Below, one piece after another: positions 35,823-42,056 of a stretch of 44,116 bases of DNA; the first letter of the stretch is position 1, and the number at the start of each line of letters is the position of its first letter. Origin of the DNA: Candidatus Zixiibacteriota bacterium (GTDB taxonomy: Bacteria; Zixibacteria; MSB-5A5; CAIYYT01). The notes below the pieces were generated by a model that did no database searches, was not told the DNA's origin, and worked only from the letters and a program-made list of their open reading frames with translations. The translations under genes and the position numbers were made by a program. The stretch spans positions 1 through 44,116 of the forward strand of contig JADYYF010000145.1 of the NCBI GenBank assembly GCA_020853795.1, read 5' to 3'.

Positions 35823-36524
35823 GTGAGCATGACTACGAAGCTAATCGTTCTGCTAATTACGCTACTGCTGACGGCGGCCGCGGCGAGCGCGACGCCGATC
35901 ATGGAATTGGTTCCGGATTCCACCACCATTTTTCGCGATTCGTTGTTCGCAGTGGATTTGCAAGTCGATGCGACCTCGACGAATCTGAAGGCCTATTCGG
36001 TGGAAGTCGTTTTCAACCGGGCGGTGGTGAGGACGGATTCGATCAGCGTGACGGAAGGGGGATTGTTGGCTTCGATGTCGCAGCCGACATTTTTCTGGAC
36101 GGCGTTCGCACCGGATTCGGCGACGTTGTACATCGACGGGGCGATCCTGGGCGACGGCATCACGGTCAGCGGCGGGGGCGAGTTAGCGCAGATCGTGTTC
36201 TACACGATCGGTTTCGGCGAGAGCGATTTACAGGTGCAGTCGATCCGGGCGCGTGACGGGCTGAACCAGCCTTTAAGTTACCTGGCCGGGAACGCCTGGG
36301 TCAAGGTGTGTCAATTCGTCGGGGACGTCAACGCGGACAACCGCATCAACATCTCGGATTGCGTGTATCTGATTAACTGGATTTTTGCGAACGGCCCGAC
36401 GCCGATTCCTGATCCGTTGGTAGGCGACGTTGAATGCAACGGCTACACTAATATCAGCGACGTCGTGTACCTGATTAGCTATATCTTCTCGGGCGGTCCG
36501 GCTCCGTGTGACGACTGTTATTAG
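35823..36524 (+). CDS. Secreted cohesin-like plus dockerin protein 2
   Basis: GTG 35823 or ATG 35829, both behind AGGAGAAGGG; 233 residues from the GTG. Signal peptide (LIVLLITLLLTAAAASA). The cohesin-like domain (LFAVDLQVDATSTNLKAYSV, VVFNRAVVRTDSISV, GELAQIVFYTIG) occupies about residues 30-155. The dockerin follows: GDVNADNRINISDCVYLINW, with IFANGPTP, and GDVECNGYTNISDVVYLISY, with IFSGGPAP, then C-D-D-C-Y. The layout matches the preceding gene, so the pair is likely an old tandem duplication that has diverged. The function is probably surface assembly or attachment; there is no enzymatic domain. Confidence 0.85.
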   Translation: MSMTTKLIVLLITLLLTAAAASATPIMELVPDSTTIFRDSLFAVDLQVDATSTNLKAYSVEVVFNRAVVRTDSISVTEGGLLASMSQPTFFWTAFAPDSATLYIDGAILGDGITVSGGGELAQIVFYTIGFGESDLQVQSIRARDGLNQPLSYLAGNAWVKVCQFVGDVNADNRINISDCVYLINWIFANGPTPIPDPLVGDVECNGYTNISDVVYLISYIFSGGPAPCDDCY

Positions 36525-36726
36525 GCGGTGCGGCCGCGATTCAGAATGAACCACGGGGCGGCGGCTGAGGCCGCAGCGCGGCGAACAAGCGGCGCGACAT
36601 GATTTTCGAGACCGGCGAGCAGGAAAAAGCGGGGTCGGGCGCATCTAATTTTGCCGGCGGTATCTGCCGATCATATTTACAGGACAAATTCTAACGAGCC
36701 GTAAGGCTTGAAGAGAGGGGAACCCT
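36525..36726 (+). other. Intergenic spacer before the PilZ gene
   Basis: About 200 non-coding bases. GC-rich dyads (GGCGGCGGCTGAGGCCGC region near 36558-36575) and a small AGCC-GTAA-GGCT hairpin just before the PilZ ribosome binding site are visible. No promoter could be assigned with confidence. Confidence 0.4.
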
Positions 36727-37113
36727 ATGCAGGAACGCCGCAAGAACATGCGACGCCTTCCGGAGTCCGATCTGTACCTAATCGACCTGCAGAGCGATCA
36801 GCCGCTGGGGGTCATCCGCGACTTGACGGTCGACGGTTGCAAGCTGAGCGGTTCGGCACCTGTCAAGCTCGGGCAGGCGCTGCATTGCCGTCTGGCACTG
36901 CCGGAAGCGGTGCTCGGTTGCAGCGAACTGAGTATCATGGCCGAAACCCGATGGTGTACGGCGGGCGACAAGCCGAACACCTTCGAGATCGGTCTGCAAT
37001 TCCGCGGGCTCAGCGACAAGGAGCAGATGATCATCAAGATGCTGACGGTGCCATGGGAAGAGTCCGAGCCGCCGCGTCATGCCACGAGCCAGCGGGCTGC
37101 AGCCAAGAAGTAG
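36727..37113 (+). CDS. PilZ-domain protein (putative c-di-GMP receptor)
   Basis: 128 residues from ATG 36727, preceded by GAGAGGGG. The N-terminus has an Arg-rich switch (QERRKNMRR, giving R-x-x-x-R at 5-9), and the second motif appears as DLTVDGCKL (D-x-T-x-x-G, close to the consensus D/N-x-S/A-x-x-G). W-C-T-A and FEIGLQFRGLS complete the PilZ beta-barrel pattern. PilZ proteins bind c-di-GMP and change motility, secretion or polysaccharide output. There is no other domain. The Thr in the second motif is a mild deviation, so binding should not be assumed. The gene stands alone after the dockerin genes. Confidence 0.8.
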   Translation: MQERRKNMRRLPESDLYLIDLQSDQPLGVIRDLTVDGCKLSGSAPVKLGQALHCRLALPEAVLGCSELSIMAETRWCTAGDKPNTFEIGLQFRGLSDKEQMIIKMLTVPWEESEPPRHATSQRAAAKK

Positions 37114-37149
37114 AATCCACAGCGCCTTAACCAGCATCATCCAGCAATG

Positions 37150-37178
37150 ACGGCCGGAGCTCCAAGGAGCCCGGCCGT
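37150..37178 (+). terminator. GC-rich terminator-like hairpin, sibling of 35024-35051
   Basis: ACGGCCGGAGCTCC pairs with GGAGCCCGGCCGT (37166-37178) with one bulged A and a very short loop, followed by T. The arms repeat the ACGGCCGG/CCGGCCGT core seen after the giant gene. It lies 37 bases after the PilZ stop, a sensible place for a terminator. Confidence 0.5.
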
Positions 37179-37362
37179 TGGCGTTGTGGGCCGCAACAAC
37201 GGCGTCTGAATGCTGAACGACCCTGGCTGAATTCTGCACAGAGGCCGCTGAAAGTTTTCAGAGTTAGGCTTGTTCGATCCATTTTCCTCAAGATTCGCAA
37301 AAGCGGCGACGACACTGGAAGCAGAATAGCAGTAACGAGTCGACGCCCTACAGATCCAAGCA

Positions 37363-37384
37363 GCGGAGCTCAAGGGAGCTTTGC
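37363..37384 (+). promoter_or_regulatory. Hairpin just upstream of the outer-membrane protein ribosome binding site
   Basis: GCGGAGCTC and GAGCTTTGC pair over nine positions (two G-T) around an AAGG loop. It ends about 8 bases before the GGAAGGAGAG ribosome binding site of the gene at 37405, so it could affect initiation or mRNA stability. This is a weak claim. Confidence 0.3.
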
Positions 37385-37404
37385 GAAGTCGGAAGGAGAG
37401 TGTT

Positions 37405-38103
37405 ATGAACAGGGCAATCGCAGTTATGACGGTGCTGGTGCTGTGGGGAGGCGCTGTCCAGGCACAGGTGGCGCCGCCGCCCGCGGTTTCCGGCTCCGTT
37501 TCCAACCGGTTTTTCACGGGAGAAGTTTACGCCGGTTATTACGGCGGCGTGGGGATCCACGCCTGCGGTACGATCTCCAATTTTGCGCAGGGTTTGCCGC
37601 TTGAGGTTCGCCTCGGGCTGGGTTATGCCTGGGTGCCGACCGGCGACGCCTTGCGCGCGCGCCGCGTTTTCATCGATCAGGCGACCAACGGCAGCCCGCG
37701 CTCGCGCGGCAAGATGTGGGATGCGCGGGTGGATTTACTGTACCCGGTGAAGTTACTCGGATTGGAGCGCTCGCGGCTGTTTGGCGGCCTGCGGCGCAAC
37801 AACTATACGGCCTATTTTGAGTACATTGGCGGGAACGAGACCTTCGATGTGATTTGCAACCAGTGGGGCGCCGGTGGCGGGCTGGAAACAGCGTTCGCCG
37901 TCAGCCCGAAGGTCGACTTGTTGCTCACCGCCGGCCTGGACTATTACTTCCGGGCCACGATGTCTGGGCATGACACGTACTACCGGCCCAACGGTGATGA
38001 TCTGCACGCCAAGGAAGATTTCACCTATCGTGACGCGGATGCGGCGATCAACCAGCCGGATTTGAATTCGCGCTTCATGCTGGGTGTTGCTTACCGGTTT
38101 TGA
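37405..38103 (+). CDS. Small outer-membrane beta-barrel protein
   Basis: ATG 37405 is preferred over the longer open frame from 37381 because GGAAGGAGAG precedes it and a signal peptide (MNRAIAVMTVLVLWGGAVQAQ) starts there; 232 residues. The mature part alternates polar and aromatic residues (FFTGEVYAGYYGGVGIHACG, LEVRLGLGYAWVP, LLLTAGLDYYFRATM) and ends in FMLGVAYRF, a classic C-terminal barrel strand with a final Phe. This is an 8- to 10-strand porin-like barrel (OmpA/OmpW-like fold class) with no recognised specific family. It is followed 21 bases later by a DUF4266 lipoprotein and a DUF3570 barrel, so the three are likely one transcript. Confidence 0.8.
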   Translation: MNRAIAVMTVLVLWGGAVQAQVAPPPAVSGSVSNRFFTGEVYAGYYGGVGIHACGTISNFAQGLPLEVRLGLGYAWVPTGDALRARRVFIDQATNGSPRSRGKMWDARVDLLYPVKLLGLERSRLFGGLRRNNYTAYFEYIGGNETFDVICNQWGAGGGLETAFAVSPKVDLLLTAGLDYYFRATMSGHDTYYRPNGDDLHAKEDFTYRDADAAINQPDLNSRFMLGVAYRF

Positions 38104-38124
38104 GAGGATCGCCGGGAGATGCAA

Positions 38125-38355
38125 ATGAAGCGGAAAAACGACATCGGAATTGTGCTGGCAGTGCTGGCAGCAACGCTGATGGCGGGTTGCAGTCACGCCG
38201 GGGTTGAAGTGTGGGAGCGGGAGGTGCTGGCGAAGCCGGAGATGCAGTTCGACCACCGGGCGCATGATTTGACGATAGACGACCACATTTACTTCAGTAA
38301 AGAGGCTGCCAGCGGAGGCCGCGGCTTCGGCGGCGGCGGTTGCGGGTGCAATTGA
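38125..38355 (+). CDS. DUF4266 family small lipoprotein
   Basis: ATG 38125 is chosen over 38119 because GGGAG at 38114-38118 is better spaced; 76 residues. A lipoprotein signal (VLAVLAATLMAGC, Cys about 22) is followed by VEVWEREVLAKPEMQF, HIYFSKEAASGG and the C-terminal GFGGGGCGCN. This matches DUF4266, whose members keep the W-E-R, S-(R/K)-E-A-x-x-G-G and G-G-G-C-G-C-N tail. The function of the family is not established; the CGC tail suggests metal or thiol chemistry, which is my inference. The TGA stop overlaps the TTG of the DUF3570 gene, the partner that usually accompanies DUF4266. Confidence 0.88.
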   Translation: MKRKNDIGIVLAVLAATLMAGCSHAGVEVWEREVLAKPEMQFDHRAHDLTIDDHIYFSKEAASGGRGFGGGGCGCN

Positions 38356-39623
38356 AGCGAGCGTCGATTCGGAAGACGCTGGCGGCGATGACCGCAACGC
38401 TGGTCGGCTCGACGGCGGCCCATGCCGCCGGCGGGCACTCCGAGACATCGCTGTTGATCTACTCGGAGCGGGATCGCGTGCGGGCGACGGAAGGCAACTT
38501 CAGCCTGACGAAGCCGATAAAGTCGGACTACACGTTGAGTCTGCGGCTGACCTTTGACGGCCTGACCGGCGCGACGCCGACGGGGCGGTCGCCTTCCAAG
38601 TATCCACAGACGTTGACGCGCGCGTCGGGCGGAAAGACGATCACCGTGCCGGCGGGCGAGTTTCCGGTGGACGAGTATTTCAAGGATACGCGTTTTGCCG
38701 CCGAGGCATCCTTGGCGCGGCCACTCGGCCGGAAGACTACGGGATCAGTAGGCGCAGCCGCCTCCAGCGAGCGCGACTACAAGTCGATCGGCGTCAACGG
38801 CGGTCTGACACGGGAGTTCAACCGCAATAATACGACGCTGGGGCTGGCCGCGGCCTACACGCGCGATGTTATAACTCCGGTCGGCGGCTTCTACGAGCCC
38901 TTCTCGGTATTCGGCGAGGAACTGGACGAGGACCGCGACGACCGGCTGGCGCGATTTGCGGGAAAATCGAAGCGGGTCACCGATCTAGTCTTCAGCCTGA
39001 CGCAGGTGCTGGATCGGATGACGGTGGTGCGGATGAATTTCTCGCGAAGCCACGCGTCGGGATATCAAACCGATCCATACAAGATTATCAGCGTGGTCCA
39101 GCCGCCGGATTCAGCCGATGCGGGCGAGCCGACACGGGACCTTTACGAACGGCGGCCGGACACGCGGAGCAAATATGCCGTCTACGTCGAGCTGCGGCGG
39201 CAGATTGCCGGCTGCGCGACGAGCATAGCGAGTCGTTACTTCTGGGATGATTGGGGGATCGAATCGTACTCGATTGATTTGGCCACCCGGCTCGGCATCG
39301 GGAAGCGCGGGGCGCTGCAGCCGCGACTCCGGTGGTATCGGCAAGCGCAGGCGGATTTCTACGCGCCTTTCCTCGTCGACGGGCGGCCATTGCCGGAATA
39401 CGCTTCGGCTGACGGCCGCTTGTCGCAGTTTTATGCGATCACCAGCGGGATCACCTGGAGTGTGCCGGTCAGTGAGCGTTCCTACGTGAATATTACGACG
39501 GAGTACTATTTGCAGCGCGGGGACAGCAGTCCGCCGCCGGAATACGGTTCACAACTCACCTTCGATTTGTTCCCGAAGCTGGATGTGGTGATGTTGCGGT
39601 TGGGATATGCGCGGGACCTTTGA
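38352..39623 (+). CDS. DUF3570 family outer-membrane protein
   Basis: The frame opens at TTG 38340, but TTG 38352 in a TTGA overlap with the DUF4266 stop is more likely; about 423 residues. A signal peptide (KTLAAMTATLVGSTAAHAAG) is followed by SETSLLIYSERDRVRATEGN and LTFDGLTGATPTG, the conserved start of DUF3570. Repeated barrel strands follow and the protein ends in VVMLRLGYARDL. I recall DUF3570 proteins being encoded with DUF4266, and often with a thioredoxin-like protein and a flavin transferase (ApbE); neither of those two is in this window. Role unknown; an outer-membrane location is inferred. Confidence 0.86.
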   Translation: MKRASIRKTLAAMTATLVGSTAAHAAGGHSETSLLIYSERDRVRATEGNFSLTKPIKSDYTLSLRLTFDGLTGATPTGRSPSKYPQTLTRASGGKTITVPAGEFPVDEYFKDTRFAAEASLARPLGRKTTGSVGAAASSERDYKSIGVNGGLTREFNRNNTTLGLAAAYTRDVITPVGGFYEPFSVFGEELDEDRDDRLARFAGKSKRVTDLVFSLTQVLDRMTVVRMNFSRSHASGYQTDPYKIISVVQPPDSADAGEPTRDLYERRPDTRSKYAVYVELRRQIAGCATSIASRYFWDDWGIESYSIDLATRLGIGKRGALQPRLRWYRQAQADFYAPFLVDGRPLPEYASADGRLSQFYAITSGITWSVPVSERSYVNITTEYYLQRGDSSPPPEYGSQLTFDLFPKLDVVMLRLGYARDL

Positions 39624-39632
39624 GAGCCACAG

Positions 39633-39660
39633 GGGCGGAATCGCGCACACGGTTTCGCCC
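39633..39660. terminator. Hairpin between convergent genes
   Basis: GGGCGGAATC (39633-39642) pairs with GGTTTCGCCC (39651-39660) over 10 positions, two of them G-T, with an 8-base loop. It lies between the plus-strand DUF3570 stop and the minus-strand stop at 39665. GCTGTTATT follows on the plus strand, a weak T-rich tail. Confidence 0.45.
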
Positions 39661-39664
39661 GCTG

Positions 39665-40462
39665 TTATTGGGGCGACGACGAATCGGCGGCCTGGGCTTC
39701 GCGGGAGCTTTCGTCGATCAGGCGGCAGCCTTCCATTAGGATGAATTCGTTGGGCAGTGAGTTGTTGGCGGGCGGCAGGTCGCTTTCGGTAACGGGCTCC
39801 AACAGCCAGGTGCCGCGTTCCCACGCGAGCGCCTTGTAGATGGCCTGTTCGGCGAGCAATTCGCCGTACTGCGCGAAGGCGATATTGCCGCGGTTGAGGT
39901 AGATGATGAGCGCGCCGTTGCCGGCGTCGGGTCGGACGGTGATGCGCGCGGTACGCTGGCTGGGGCCGAGAGCCTGGATCAGATCGATGATGCTCATATC
40001 GGAGAGATTGCCCCGGGAGCCGGACTGGGGGCGCGGGACTTCGCTGTCGAGGGGTGCATTCAAAATCAGGCGACTGCGCACTTCCTTGAGCTTCGGGACG
40101 AGCGCGTCGATGCCTTCGTCGACATCGACGATATCCTGCAGGCCGATTTCCAAGAGCGGGATGAGGAAATGGGCGACGCAACCGCGCACGAGCAAGAAGG
40201 TCGGCGAATGGCCGAAATTGATACCCTGGCTGGAGAGGCGCTTGAGGATTTTGACGACATCGCGCGGCAAGGCGAAGGAACGGATGATGAGGATGTCGGG
40301 AGTCTGCTGTTTGTAGAGCAAAATGAAGGAGTCGAGCGTCGGCGAGGTGGTCAGGCGAAACCCCTCCTGGCGCAAGCGCACTTTCATGGCATAGTTGTGA
40401 TCGGCGCGATCGGAATAGACCAGAATATGCGCGGCTTTTCCGTGATGTCTGTGGTCGACCAC
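39665..40462 (-). CDS. Degenerate receiver plus DUF4388 domain protein
   Basis: GTG at 40462 reading leftwards, 265 residues. The N-terminal half has a receiver-like fold (AHILVYSDRADHNYAMKV, EGFRLTTSPTLDSFILLY, TPDILIIRSFALPRD, then QDIVDVDEGIDALVPKLKEV), but the phospho-acceptor Asp that should follow DIL(I/L) is Arg (IIRS), so it is a pseudo-receiver. From about residue 150 a DUF4388 (PatA N-terminal-like) domain follows: GNLSDMSIIDLIQALGPSQR, ARITVRPDAGNGALIIYLNR, GNIAFAQYGELLAEQAIYKA, LAWERGTWLL. This pairing is common in signalling proteins of large-genome bacteria. A phosphorylation-independent regulatory role is inferred. Confidence 0.8.
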   Translation of the reverse strand: MVDHRHHGKAAHILVYSDRADHNYAMKVRLRQEGFRLTTSPTLDSFILLYKQQTPDILIIRSFALPRDVVKILKRLSSQGINFGHSPTFLLVRGCVAHFLIPLLEIGLQDIVDVDEGIDALVPKLKEVRSRLILNAPLDSEVPRPQSGSRGNLSDMSIIDLIQALGPSQRTARITVRPDAGNGALIIYLNRGNIAFAQYGELLAEQAIYKALAWERGTWLLEPVTESDLPPANNSLPNEFILMEGCRLIDESSREAQAADSSSPQ

Positions 40463-40999
40463 CTAAATTCCCCGTCCAGTACCAGCGGTCTTGGTTTGGC
40501 TCCGCTGCCTCATTGCTTTCAGCGAGACCAAGGCGTTTTGCCACAACGGCATTGCCTGAACTTGCCCGGTCCGAACCGCTCGCGTCCGAACTGCCTCGGC
40601 GCCAAGGCGTCCGACAAACCAGCAAGTTTACTCGCTTTCTATAGATTGTCGGAAGTTTTGGAGAGCGGCTTGAGAGTTGACGGCGGGGAGGTCTTTCGGG
40701 TTGAAACAGCAATAGCTGTTGCTCGTGAATAACCGGCCGAATTGTGCACGGAATGAGCGCGGGAAAACGTCCCGATGTCGAAGAATCTGCAAGGAGCCAC
40801 TTCGACCGACTAATCTCGATCATTGGAATTCTGCAAAGCCACCGCACCTACCCCCAACCCATGACGTCTTGTAATGGATTGCCACACAGTGAGTTACGAA
40901 AAACTTCTAATCTAGTACTTCCCAAGAAAGTAATACCCGCAGAACATGCGATGGAGCTGTTCGCCGAGAATTCACAACTGGAATGAAGGATCAGGCGGG
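40463..40999. other. Intergenic region between two minus-strand genes
   Basis: 537 bases with lower GC than the surroundings. An 80-codon plus-strand reading at 40744-40986 has no recognisable domain and a weak start, so I do not call it a gene. A direct repeat CCAAGGCGT occurs at about 40530 and 40601, and a small AACAGC-AATA-GCTGTT dyad near 40705-40720. It should hold the promoter of the DUF4388 gene and the end of the glycosidase transcript; neither can be pinpointed. Confidence 0.4.
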
Positions 41000-41833
41000 C
41001 TATTGCGGAGTGAGTTTCTTGATTCCGACCACGTTTGGCAGCGGCCAGAAGTGGTCGTTGGAGTCGGATGGGAGAAACTTGGTCTCAAAACTCCCGACCC
41101 GTCGGATCACGTGATCGTTATGGGACAAGAACAGCGAAGCTTCGGGACCGCCCTCGAGGTGTTGTGCCGCGACCAAATTGATGGGTAGACTGAGGAGGAT
41201 GTGGTTGAGATCGTACATCGAGTAGGGTGAGCGCGAGAAGATGAACAGGATATTGCCGTCCTTGTCTTCGCCCAGGGCGGCTTCGCTCCAGAGGTCATCC
41301 TGCTGCGACCAGGTATTGCGTCCCGGGTGTTTGATCAGCCGTAGGTTCTGAATCACCGTTCGGTACATCGCCTTGACCGAGTCGAGCGAGATCACATCGA
41401 GATCAAAGATCCGAAAAGGCGGCAGGGTCGAGTCGATTGGATCGGCGGCGGCAGCGGAAAGATACTTCGAGACACGCCTGGAGCTATTAACATGATCATG
41501 ATGGCGGAGGTAGCCGACGTGGGTCCGAAAGTCCTGCTGGAACATGCCGGCGTTGATGGCGGCCACGAGCTCGTATTGGCGGCACCATTCCTCGGCGGTG
41601 AGGCTGTAGGCTCCGGTTTCCGAGATCATCAGGATTTCGAGGGAATAAAGGTGCGGGTCGATGCGGATGATGTCGATGCGGGACTCCCCTGTTGTTGATG
41701 GCGGTGAGACCGGGAACTGTGCGTACTGCAGACCGGAATCGATTTCGATCCAGAGTGAGTCCGCCGCCGGTGCTTGCGCAGAGATGATCGTGAGTACGGC
41801 GAGTAGTGCGGTCAACCTGAAGATTCTGGTCAT
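41000..41833 (-). CDS. Secreted phosphodiester glycosidase (NAGPA/DUF2233) family protein
   Basis: ATG at 41833 reading leftwards, 277 residues. A signal peptide (IFRLTALLAVLTIISAQAPA) precedes the family core: LEILMISETGAYSLTAEEWC, ELVAAINAGMFQQDFRTHVG (the INAGMF motif), a catalytic-region strand EDKDGNILFIFSRSPYSMYD, and HLEGGPEASLFL (the E-G-G motif with an adjacent Asp/Glu). The family includes the human 'uncovering enzyme' and bacterial phosphodiester glycosidases that cleave sugar-phosphodiester bonds. The substrate here is unknown; a periplasmic or surface site is expected. It is divergent from the OPT transporter, with 223 bases between them. Confidence 0.85.
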   Translation of the reverse strand: MTRIFRLTALLAVLTIISAQAPAADSLWIEIDSGLQYAQFPVSPPSTTGESRIDIIRIDPHLYSLEILMISETGAYSLTAEEWCRQYELVAAINAGMFQQDFRTHVGYLRHHDHVNSSRRVSKYLSAAAADPIDSTLPPFRIFDLDVISLDSVKAMYRTVIQNLRLIKHPGRNTWSQQDDLWSEAALGEDKDGNILFIFSRSPYSMYDLNHILLSLPINLVAAQHLEGGPEASLFLSHNDHVIRRVGSFETKFLPSDSNDHFWPLPNVVGIKKLTPQ

Positions 41834-42056
41834 GTAGTATCCTGCCCAAAAGGATGGCGCCGGGGTGAAATCCCAACAGCAGACAAGCTAAGCAGCGATG
41901 CGGGATTGAGCAATCAGATTCGGCTTGCCGGCAAAACATCGGCAGAGCGGAAGCGGAAAAAACATTGCTCCGGCAAAAAGTGTATACTACCTTTCTACAC
42001 CCCAAATCCAGAATGGATTGCCGACGCACTTTAGCCATTGTAGAGGAGTCGACCAG
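41834..42056. promoter_or_regulatory. Divergent promoter region (glycosidase / OPT transporter)
   Basis: 223 non-coding bases must hold promoters for both directions. On the plus strand TATACT (41983-41988) is a good -10 without a clear -35. Alternatively TTG at 41965-41967 and TACCTTTC at 41988-41995, 20 bases apart, resemble the Bacteroidota-type -33/-7 arrangement. GAGGAG at 42043-42048 is the OPT ribosome binding site. Confidence 0.35.

Noticed and set aside
39549-40847. 432-codon minus-strand reading over the DUF4388 gene
   Set aside because: Out of frame with the DUF4388 protein; translation is Pro/Arg/Ser-rich and lacks motifs, whereas the other frame has clear DUF4388 sequence.
40744-40986. 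80-codon plus-strand reading in the intergenic region
   Set aside because: No Shine-Dalgarno, no domain, and it runs against the flanking minus-strand genes. Kept only as a remark.
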